Positions 37,201 to 49,200 of a stretch of 64,000 nt of DNA are shown here, piece by piece; the stretch's first letter is position 1, and the number at the start of each line of letters is the position of its first letter. Made by a program: the position numbers and the translations under genes. The notes beneath the pieces are model-generated. The model ran no database searches. It saw only the letters and a list, made by a program, of their open reading frames with translations, and was not told where the DNA came from. The stretch lies in contig OW387140.1 of the NCBI GenBank assembly GCA_936440205.1, positions 31,121,659 through 31,185,658 on the forward strand. The letters run 5' to 3'. The stretch is from Lepidonotus clava. Taxonomy: Eukaryota; Annelida; Polychaeta; Phyllodocida; Polynoidae.

Positions 37201-40200
37201 CTATGGAGATGAATCCCAAAGTATCCTCCTAGATACTAATAATTGTATATTGGGGTATTTTTGGATGTTCAAATGTATGTTGAAAGGTGCGAAATTCCCC
37301 AGATGTAACTTAGTTTTCTATTAGTTTGCCTTTTCGGTGAGTTTCAGTATGACTCCTGGGCACAGGCCCACAAAAACTGTATGCAAGTGTCAGGATTAAC
37401 TTTTTATGGAATGGCCCCCTGAATGTCAGTAAATCTCTAACACTATACTTCATTAGGAAGGCTCACTTGATGAGTTTCAAAAGGTGGCCCTGGGGGTCGA
37501 TTGTCTCCACGGCCTTTGATGTCATTGTAAATGCCATACAAACCCTCGGGACATATTTCCTTCTGAAACTCAGGACACTGAACTCAATGCTCTTTTGGTA
37601 TTATTCAGCCGATTTGTGTGCCGATTCAACCTAGTGGGTATGGTGCTTGAGGGCTGTATTTTACTAGCCGATTTTGACTTCTTGTAATTTGGTTATTTAC
37701 AACTTTTTATGAATGATATGACAAATGACTGTACATACTATATGTGACCCCCCACCTAATAATTAGGCATAAGTCGCAGGCATGAGTTTTTTTTGGCTTT
37801 TCGTATATCCTTAAAGAAGGTGGCATAATCGTTACAATGGTGAAAGAATTATATTTCTATCATTTATAAATCTCAAGTTATGAATGTTTGAAGTATCAGT
37901 CATAAGATAAGGTAAATTGAGAAAAATGGCCTTAAGGATTAGACTTATCTGTATGGCAATGCAAATCTCTATAGACCATAGTTATGACAATCTGGAAATA
38001 TGTATGTAAAATCAATAGTTCCTTTAAACTTCTTAGTAAAATGGATTGCTGAGGTGTTTATCTTGTGATTTCTGCAGAAAACTCATTTATATATTTTTTG
38101 ACTTTTTTTCTTTAATCATGCATTTTTCTCAGAACTATACACAGCGACTTATGCCTCATTTAGTGGTGGGGGTCACATATATCCCTTGAAAGATCATTAA
38201 AATCTCGTTCTAATGGTATATAACTTATCGATGATTATTCAGAATTCCCACTGCCAATTTTTGAAATTGGGAATAAAATCGGCTGGTGGAATAGCCTTTA
38301 GCTCCTGTTATTGCAAAGCTGTGTTCGTTCAGTGAGTTTCAGAAGTTGACCCTGTCAGTGATCGCGTCGACGGCCTTCGGTATTGAGGTGAACGCCATAC
38401 GGAACCCTCAGGATGTGTTCCTCCTACAGGCCAGGAAGATCTTTGAAATAGCAGAGGAGAAGAAACGTAACTGGGCAATGACCCTCTTCATACCGGCTGC
38501 AAGTGAGTCACCTACTGCTAGAAATTCTAATTTTTTTTTAAACACATGCCACAGGGGGCCAACCAAAAAACATCCACGAGAATTCTGTGCCACAAGAAGG
38601 TAAACTACCCACAATCACAAAATTTGCTCTCGTGAGTATTTTAATTCTCGTGGCACAAAATTCAATTCTTTCAACCATTAAATGTTCCAATGTCCTTCTA
38701 ACATACGTTAAAAAGTATTATATGTAAATAAATGTATCACGGGAATGATTTTAGTATGGTTTTTCAAGAAATTTTCGTGCCCAAAAGTTCTCATGGATAT
38801 TTTTTGGGCGTGGGCATAAGATAACCCCTACAAGAAATCGTCAATGGTTTTTAGTCGGCCCCCCAGGATATAAAGTTGCTCCTCAAAGCAAATTAAATGA
38901 ACAATAGGATTAAAATGTTTACAAGGAACTGTGAGATAGAAGCGGAATGACTATAGCTAGATCATTGATAAGGACTCATGGCACAGTTATATTCATTATG
39001 GTATCGTAGTTTTCGGTATGAAACTCATTATTCGAATTTTCGTAATTTCGATAACATTGGACCACCTGTAAATATTAAAGAGAATACGTATACTTGAATA
39101 ATGATGCCAAAGGTCCTAGTTTCATAATTAACATTGTTGTCAATTTGATCGATTTCACTACTCTAGGTGCCTTCCTTGCATTCCTTGTTCTCTTGATACA
39201 GGTACAGTCAGTCTTCTTAAAGGGAGCAAAAAGCAATGTTGTGTCAAAATTTTACAAATTCTATTAATCATTGAGTTATATTCCATGGCCATAAACTAGG
39301 CCAGTGGTAAAATATAGACTGTCAATAAAGACTTAAACTACATCAAAATACATTAAAACTTTTCCCTGGTCAATTGCTTTTGGCTCCCTTTAATGATTAA
39401 TAGGTATCTATATTTCTTTGTCCACCAGTTTGCTTCCCGGAGAGCTTTCACAAAGCCTGGCACTACATCAACCCTTACATTACCTTACCCAGAACATGGT
39501 TTCTGGTCTCAGCCAAAAAGATCCTCCAGGAAAGAATGAAAACCACCGTGAGTTATCTCCCATAGATAGCAGTCCTATTTTCATAAAAATATCCTTTTTT
39601 TCTTCTTCTTTTTCTTTTTGATTAGATGTCTGCTTATCAATGTTTCTAAACATAGTGATGTTGAGTCACATAATCTCAATAACAAATAAAGCAAAGAAAG
39701 TAAATAAGAGGAAATTGCGGCACAGCCCCGATTTCGAACCAATATTTTCAACAAAAGTTAAGATTGTGACTTTTCATGTGATATTGGGGCTTAATGACAT
39801 AGATGATGAATGTAGAAGGCGTCTCAGGCTTTCTAATGATGAAAACAGTTTTTTAATATTCCAAGTAGAAGCTGAGATATGGGTTTCTGAAAATGAGAGG
39901 GTCAGACACCATAAATCCATCAAAAATGCATACAAAGAGTACTAAGTGAGGTAAGAAGGGTTAAATATAGAGCAAAATGCAAGAGCTATAACATATTACT
40001 AGAACAAAATGCTATGTTTTTTGTTCTAATTAAGATATCTTTAAGCTCTTTTTTGCAAAATGTAGCTTGAAAGTCCTTCTTTTCTTTTTTCCTAGTTTTA
40101 GAACTTTTGTCATGACCTAGTTTCCATGGCAACCAATTTCTTCATCTTAGCAGCATATCTATGTTTTGATGGTCTTTTAACATTCCCATAACCATGGCAG

Positions 40201-43200
40201 CAATATGCAAAATTTTTGAAAACTTTACCTATAATATAGAATTTCATGTTTAGACAATTTTTAGCTTATTCTACTTTTTTGGTCATTTTTTACGTAAATA
40301 TCGATTGTAAACCTATCAAAGTGCATGTCAATATTCATAAAGAATTCATGATAAAATCAATATCTCTGTCTGAAAGTTGTCTTGTTGCGTAATTCTTGCA
40401 TAAACTTTGAGCAGCATAGCCCCTGTCCCCTATCCTGATCACTGTTATGGTTAGTTGATCAGTGAATGGCAACGTCGAGTTTGGTAATTACCCTGCTACT
40501 TCTAAAATGATGTCCTTTCGTATGTAGCAATCTACACACTGAACTTACTTCAAGTCATCCCGAGAACCAGCAAAATAGGCTGTTACCAGCCTGTCAATCT
40601 GGTTGCTGCTTTGTTAAACTGCTTATTAAAAGACCTGTGGGAACCAGCAAATTGGGTCCTGACCCCTTTATTTAGTTCCACTCTCATCCTCTATGTGGCT
40701 TCATGGTATAGTGGTTAGGACCCCCACCTCCAAATCCAAAGGTTGTTTGTTCAAATCCTGAAAGAGCTTGTCATTGCCAGTGTTTTTCAGCATGGCGAAG
40801 CCACTTGTATTCAATAAATGGAGGATCCTGGGAGGGAGGGTGGGGGGTGGTCCGGGGGTCCTTGCCTTGTGCGGCACTTACACTCGACAAAAAATGATTG
40901 AATACTTAGCCTCTATGCAGACCCCCCTTCCCCCCCGCCCCTTTCTTTTTTCATCAAAATCATGTTTGTGCCCCTCAACCTCTTTATTTTCAATTACTTA
41001 TTTGTTCGCTCTCTGTTGCTCTATCAGTTGGACAGGGTGGACTTTGTGCAGCTGATGCTGGACGCCCAGCTGACGGACGAACCTGTTGACCTAACCATGA
41101 CTGCCGACGAGAATGAGGCCGAGGAGACAGCGCATGTGCAGACAGAAACCTTGAAGGAGCGGCTGGGAGAATCAGATTCAAGAAGTAACAGAAAGAAACT
41201 CACTATGGAAGTAAGGATCTTTTATATCTTTAAGCTCATTTGAAAGAGAATATTGTTTCTTCATGACGTTCTCCGAAAAACATATGTCAACTATAAATCC
41301 ATAGGCAGCAAGACGTAACATTGGGAAATTTGATCCTGCTATGTTCCCACAGCACTATTTCAGTTACTTGTATGCCTATGGGTGTCAAAATATACATATC
41401 TTGAGAGTTGTTGACAATTATATATGCCAATTATTATGTTCAACTATAATTTTGGCCAAAATTCATCAATCTTTTGTACTTTTTCAAAAATACCATACTG
41501 AGCAATCACTCTTTTTGGATCTATTTTTCCATAAATGGAATTTACAAAAAAGAATATTCTGCCTCATACCCCTTGGAAAATCCTCATCTTATTAGCTGTT
41601 TGGTACAGCAACCTTATAATCAAGATATGGGAAAGTGATGAACATGAAATTAGAATGATCTGTGACTGTTCTTTCTGAATATTGGTTGCCATAGTTAGCA
41701 CATGTTAAAATTTCTAAGTAAATTTCCCGATTGTCTTTGTGTTTTGGTAAAATATCCCACAGAAATGTTTTTGAGAAGCCTGTTATTAAGAAACTGTTCA
41801 ACAAATTACTATACACATTTATGTACTACCAATCACAGAAAGTGAGTGTCCTTGATCATTTTTGTTGTGGTGGTGAATTGGTGGTGTAGGCTATAGAGGT
41901 TTTAAAGGGCCACCACAACAAAGGCATAGGTTGGTGTTTGAATTATTCCAATTGTTGTTGTGCACTGGGGTGTGTCATTGGGCTATTAGTAGAGAGGGGG
42001 CGGGCATGAGGGCAGTGGAAGTGTGCTCATTATTGTAATCTACCATTTTACTACTCTTATTATCATACTTTTAAAACGATGTAAAATTCTAGCTGAAAAT
42101 TGAAAATACAGATTGTATAGGTATGAATATTGGAAGCTTGTTCCCTTGATTTCTAATGCAAGAAGTTTGTTATGGCCCAATCTTTTGATACAATGCTTAG
42201 AATATAATCATAAGACACGAAGTTACATTTCTTGCTTTATTGCAGAAATACACATATTAGTTTCCTGAATATACATATATACAAGGTAAAAATGTATCTT
42301 ATTGACAATTAGCAGCAGCCATTTTCACATAAGATGCTTATAACAGCTGTTTTGGTTACCCTAGTATAATTGATTGACGTTGTCATTTGATATGCAATAC
42401 ATACTAATAGATTTCCGAAAATGGTATCTATCATAATTATATGGATTCACGTAAAGTATATCAAAATTTTGCAATCTATCCTCCGTGGATATTAAGATAA
42501 TAAGAAATTGTTGTGCAAATCTTCTTTTATCTGCTAAAGTAAGACCAATAACTGCAGTAACTGTGTAGCTTTTGTGTCGATAACCCTGATAAATGAATAT
42601 ATACCTTCCCATTAGTTTTTTAAACATACAGCATGAGCTTGATAGATTGTCACTGTTATGGAGTTTCAAATATAAGTTATGCTATCTTTTTTATAAGCGA
42701 AATTAGGCATCTTTTATCAGCATACTGTACGTAACTATCACATAAAATATGACTGTATCTGTGTATTCTCTTCTGTACATACACTCTGATACATTCTGAT
42801 ACATTCTGATTAATTTGTATTCACTTCCAGATGCTAGTTATTTAAGTCTCATGTAGCTATCGAACTTCTGTTTTTTAATGGATTTCACGTAAATCAAATG
42901 GCCATGAATGCCTCCCTCCAGCATATATATCTGTGTAGTTTACATTTTCGTCCAAATATCGTAGCTCTTATACAAACATTAGAACATTATAAACATATTG
43001 AACTTGCATGGATTTCCTGCACAAACCACTTCAGCATATTCTAAATATAATTTTCAAAGGTGAAGTTGAAGCCAACTAAGTTCAAATCATCATTGGGACT
43101 GGGTCTCTTCATTATATGGCAATGATCTATTGCACTTGCATCTGAAAGCATCGTTCTCCAAGTTCCCTTCATGTAATCATTGCTGTGGATGATCCCTCCT

Positions 43201-46200
43201 GGAAGGTACAGAGTATGACGAGTTGGGACTTTGAATGCTGTCAGATGAAGCATTTGGTTAACCATTTTCCCAATAACAAAGTATCCACTGTCATCTTGCA
43301 GTGGACAGTCAAGGTGGGAAAATGCATGCGTTTCCAATCCACAGCCTCCACCTGCAGCCTCCACATAGTCTTCCAGGTAGTTGTTTCCATATGTGAAGTC
43401 TTGGATGCCATGTCTGCACATGAGGGACACTTCTACTTGAGTGCTGTCTGCAAGTGATGCACCATAGTATCGCAAGTGCTCTGTTGTTGCTATATCTACA
43501 GGTAGCAAACCATCGAAGTCTGGTGGAAAGATAACTTTTCCATGACCTTCTGGAGAAGATTTGATCCAACAAACATTTTTAACCTGAATGTAATGTGGTG
43601 TTATGGGTGGTAGATCACTATAGCAAGCTAGGTCTATGAGACTGTACTGGCCTGGCAAGACATCGGCTACCATGCCGTCTCCTCCTGTCATAACAACCTC
43701 TCCTGAAGCACCAGCACGTTGAAAAGAGGAAAAAGCTGTCCATCGATCATGCAAAAATTGTGCAATGTGCTCAGCGTCTGCCTCCCTGTACATACTCATT
43801 AGTTGGCCCTCAAGTTGGTCACTCTTAGAATTTCCCTCTTGTTGGATTTCATCCCTTATAAAGTCTTCGAACTGACCCAGGGACATTTCATCCTCTCCAT
43901 TTGTTAGCTTAGAAAACATTTTCATGATTTCACTTGATTTTATGTTACGTTTCATCTCTGTGATGTATTCTGTAAATTCTTTAAAATCAATGGTTCCAGT
44001 GCCATCATGGTCTGCTTTCAGGAAGGCAGCTTGCAAGTCAGATTCCACTTTAGTGTGTTTTTTTCCACTTTCATCCAGAATATTGTTCATAAAGTATTCA
44101 GTGAACTCGTCCATAGTGATAATGCCATCTTCACTATCTTCGATCTTTGAGAAAATTGCATCGATCTCTTTATCATCAAGTTTGAGTCCCAAGCTTTGAA
44201 GAAAAGTTCCAAACTCCATTCTATCAATGGCACCATTGTTATCTTTGTCAAAGTTGCAGAAAATGACCTGAATTTTATTCACTTTTTCACGAACCTTTTC
44301 ATCCTGCAAGTCCATTGGGATTTTTTGTGGTATGACTTCTTTTTTCCCTCGCACAGGCTTGTAGCGGTCTGCTGTCAAAGATTTCACTTTCTCCTGGCTT
44401 TCACCTTCGCTGTTTTCCTTATTGTCTGTTTTGTTGTCCTTTATACTTTGCCTCAGTGACATTCTTCCTTTGAATATCAGCTGTAATGGGCTTTCATTCA
44501 TCTTGGTAGCTTGTATTACCTCATTCAAAGCATCCATCCATGACATTTTCTCATGTTTGCTCACTGCTGCAAATTCTATTTTTTCATTGTCTGGATTTCT
44601 CAACATGAATCGGTACTGGCAATTTTGTGCTAGAATGTTAAACCGAGATTTTGGCAGATGTTCAACCTTTGAGTCACTTCCTATGAGTATTTCTCCTTCT
44701 TTCCTCTCTATCTTCTTGTTATGATAGTAAATCAGGTGACCTGGTTTGAGCACAAACCATTTTCTGTCCATCCCATGTAACCGGCCTAGTTTGAAACTGC
44801 ACTTATAAAGCCATCCTGAATGTATGATTTCTTTGACTAACCAAGAATGAATTTCAGTGATTGATTTCTCAATTGCCGATGATGGGGCTTTGAGAAAGCA
44901 CTTCTCATCAAGTATTTTCAGGAACTCAGCAAACTGTACATTACTTGTAACATTTGTAATATTCCAGTGCTGTCCCAGTCTTGAGCTTATTTTCTCTGCA
45001 ATCCAGTTGGCCTCTTCTTGATCCATGGTTGGTGGAAGGGTACCTTGTTCACAGAGCTGGTTAAAAATCTCCCAAAGCATCCTTGCAGTGGAACCCTGGA
45101 TACTTAAATCCTCCAAAAGATAATCATTCTTGCTGATGCTCCAGCATTGTTCTTCAATTTCTTTTTCTATGAATTCTTCTGTTGTTTTACTTGATTTCTT
45201 TATCGTAAGCTTCACAAAATTAACATAGTCATCAAATGTGATAGAGTTCTCCTTAAAATGGCTTTCAAATTCTTCACCAGAGAAAGGTGCTGTGCCACTT
45301 GCTGTGAAGGTGGAGGTGATCTCTTTGACCTTGTCTCTTGAAGGTCTTCCATTTGCAGAATGGTGTGTGGCATGCAAAGCTTGCCACACAGACATAAGTC
45401 TTCTTGAGGACATTCCGTAGGATTTCTGAAAATACATTAGAAAATATTCTACTTAAACAGGTTGGGGATACTACTCTACTGAAAAAGGGGACGTCCTGTT
45501 AAAACGGGACGTCCTGAAAAAACAGGCATTTATGAAAAAGTGTACTATCTAATTATCTTAGATGAAATTATACATGAATAATACATCAGACAAACATGAT
45601 ATAATACTTCTACATATATAAACCGCAAAAATTATGAAATTCTGCATTTAACATGAATTTAATAACATTTTCCATTCTGACAATTTCATAAATAATAATT
45701 TCACAATTAATATTTTCACATAAATAAAAATGCTCAGAAAATGAGGACTTTGCTAAATTCAAAAACTGTTTATAATGAAAGTACACATCTTTTGCATTAA
45801 AATGATCGTTGCATTTTCACATTCTATCGTTGCATTTTTTTAATATTGATTTTTATTTTTTAAAAGTTGCAAAAATCATACCAAGAAAACAGCCCGTACT
45901 GAAATAACAGGACCGTTTTGTGATCCGTTATTACAGGACATCCTGTTTTTTCAGGCAGAGCTTTAAAAACCACTAAAACCATCATTGTAATAATGGGATT
46001 CAATTCTAATTTTACCAAATAATTGCTTGTTATATAGGTTTATATTTTTAAATTGAACAAATGAAAATGGAATGTTTTTAAATGATTTAAAGGGTTGCGT
46101 ACTGAAAAAACGGAACGTCCCGTTTTTCCCGTCGTAGCCCCAACCTGTTAAACCAATTGATCAATGAAACATTGTATTCAAGACAGATTTGTATTCAAGA

Positions 46201-49200
46201 CATGGGTTAGTTTTTAAAAGCTAAGCTTTGAGGATAAATATTTCGTTTGGTCCATAGCAGCTTTGTAATCCTGTTTCTCATTGAAAGAATATGTGCCTTT
46301 GTTCATAGCCCTACGTGAATTAAGTGAATGTTCCTTTGGGTCAGTCTGTCCCTTCCTTTAGTATACAACAGTTACAGAATTCTTGAGTTTGTCTCAATGT
46401 TACTAAAGAACTTGATCATAATATCAGGATAAGGATAGACAACAGTTGAAATAGGTGTTTTTCTATTGTTTTGATAAATTGCATGTGATGATGATGATTG
46501 GAGTTTAATGTCTACTCAGCAATTTTTCAGCTATATTGAGACCAGCTCCGGTTTATGTTTGTACCTGAATTGGTATGACCGAATCTATGGGGATGGAAAT
46601 GAAGGCAAGGTGAGGTGGTGTAACAGGTATCACAGTAATTGGGACATTTTCTCACGAACAGACATTTGAAGAATTCCCAAAATAAAAAAGAAAATCCCGA
46701 CCTACCTACCCTATTTTTTTGGACTGATGTTACCGGAACACAACAGTTTGTTTTTCCTTTGGCCCTATACCTCAAAGCCCACAAATTTGGAATGTATGCT
46801 ATGTACAGCTAAATCTGTGCAACTTACTTTGATATTTAATGCAAACCTTCTCTGATCAATAGATAACCCCTTTTTTCAAAATAATATTTTCTGTCTCACC
46901 AATTTCATATATGTTTTACTTTAAAAAAAGTTTTACTTTATATGAAATTAAATGCATTCCACTGTGACCATGATATCCAACACATTTCCGTTAGTATGCA
47001 TGTTCAACATCTGCCATTTGAATTACAGGGAGAAAATCAATATTAGAAAATAAGGGAAGGAAATGTTTCCTCTACATTTTTAAATCTGCTGATTCTAACG
47101 ATAGGCCTATTTGTCCGAATCAGCTAAGCTTTGAGGTGTGAAAAACATCAGTGCACTCAGTGAGTAACTCTCATCAGCATCACTATAATAAGCTTTTGTT
47201 ACCAAGAGTATCATGAATCATGTGAAGAGCTACCACAACATGTCTTGTGTGAAAATGGAAATTCAAGTAAAAATAGTTGAACAATTCTATAATAGGTATA
47301 CCGTGCATCATAATTGCAACACCACTATAATATTTATTTACCAAACTTTTTAATCAAAGTAGTTTTTATCATTGATGGAGAACATCTGTTGTGGATCTTC
47401 AGTGTATGACGAACATGAAGAAAAGGTATTTTGCTTGCAAAGGTATAAGTGCTTTAAGGCCACAATAGCTTCTGGTACAGTTTCATTGTTTAGGTAAAAG
47501 CCACTATCCACTCAGCAATCTTGCCTGCAATGGGTGACTACTGGTACCAGGTGTTCAGAGAATCACCAGTAAAGTCGTCAGGCAACTCTATTATCAAGCA
47601 AGTTTTTCCCACTACTCTACCGGCGATCTCGTCGCCCATCACACATTGCCTAGAAAGCACACCAGACCCACTGGAATTCAGCAAGCACAATCGCCCAGCG
47701 ATTCCAGTTGCCCAGCAATTTGATATTTCTGTGCTTACCTGACCTTGGTAAAATCGCCTAGTGGGAATGGGACTTTAAAAGACTGCTGAGGTGTAATTAT
47801 AATTAAGTCTAACTAGGTGGCCTTAATCGAATGTTTAAGGCTGACCCTAAATTAAAATTTAAAAAACTCTTCAGTCCAATGAAATATGATTTCCATATAC
47901 CTCATAACTGTTCATGAAAGTCTTGCGAGTTGCAGATAAGATATCCACTATCAAAAGCGCAAAATCAAACAATTTGGTTGTTATTACAACTTTGCTATCT
48001 TACCTTTTTATCAGAGAATTACCAGCCTCACCCTGACGAAAGCTCTCCTTATGCGCAGTAGCTAGTATCTATATTGTGAGCTTTAAGGACCTACACCTGA
48101 TTGGTATGCATAACACAACCCGTCCTAGTTCTTAGTATGGGGTGCCAAGTAAACAAGAAACAATTTCCAAAAATAATATTTCATGAAAAGATGTTGTAAT
48201 CATAATAATTATCATGACTTTTATGTAACCTAAGACAAAAAACCATCAGCCATTGAATTTTCGATCTTTTTTGCGATTAACCATTTTTCCATTTGCAGCT
48301 AAACTGCATAGGACGTAAAGTCTTCTTGCAGTAAAATCCTCTCTTTACCTAATAGAAATAATTAGAATTTGTAGGACCTTCTTTGATATTGAGTAAGGTA
48401 ACACTGGACTTTTTTGATGAGTGATTAAATAAAGTGGACATTACCACTCCCCACAAGGACAACTGGGATCACTACCTCCACAGGACAGGTACCCCATATG
48501 ACAACTGCCCCTCTAGGACGACTTTCCCCACTAGAACAACTACCCCTCTAGATAGCACAATATACAGAAATTCTATACAGAAACAACAACAAAGTGATCT
48601 AAGGTACTAATCGTGAGCAGGGACAAAGTGTGCAATTGTGCAAGGTTTATCATTAATTCTGATAAATAACTCCTAAAGCTTGGGATTGGGGTCATTTATT
48701 ACAATCAATGATACACCTTGCACAATTGCTCTTAAATACCTGTACATAATGAAAAGCATGTGAACATTATGTTTTTGTTCTTTCTATAGCAAACTGTCCC
48801 TTTAACACTAAGTGTTAAAGGGACAGTTTGCTTTCTTCACACTCTGCATCCCATATCTATTTGAGTTACCTGTTTGTTTTGTATATCCCCGTCAGGAGGC
48901 TGGCCTCTATTACCATGCCTGACTGGCCATGACAGCCGTGATTCACTGGCCTGTCAAGAATGTGGCAAGTTGTAACTCCCAACTCTTTTTTCTGAGGTGT
49001 TAGTATAAAAGTTAATTACTAAAAGGGCATACATCTTCGCACACATGTGCAGCATTTATCCCTGTTTTGAATGTTTAGGGGTCCACCAAAGGGCGGAGGG
49101 GATCAGGGCCCTCTCAGCCCCCACCTGTATCTGCCCCTGCTCTAATCCTCAGATATGCCACTTCTGACTGATGAAAAAGTAGGATAAGTAGGACACGTGT

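Noticed and set aside
39640-39945. 101-codon plus-strand frame in P450 intron 8
   Set aside because: It lacks splice-compatible borders in phase with exons 8 and 9 and shows no recognisable domain.
40691-40770. Functional tRNA gene
   Set aside because: The A and B boxes are good, but the acceptor stem and anticodon arm do not fold properly; a SINE head fits better.
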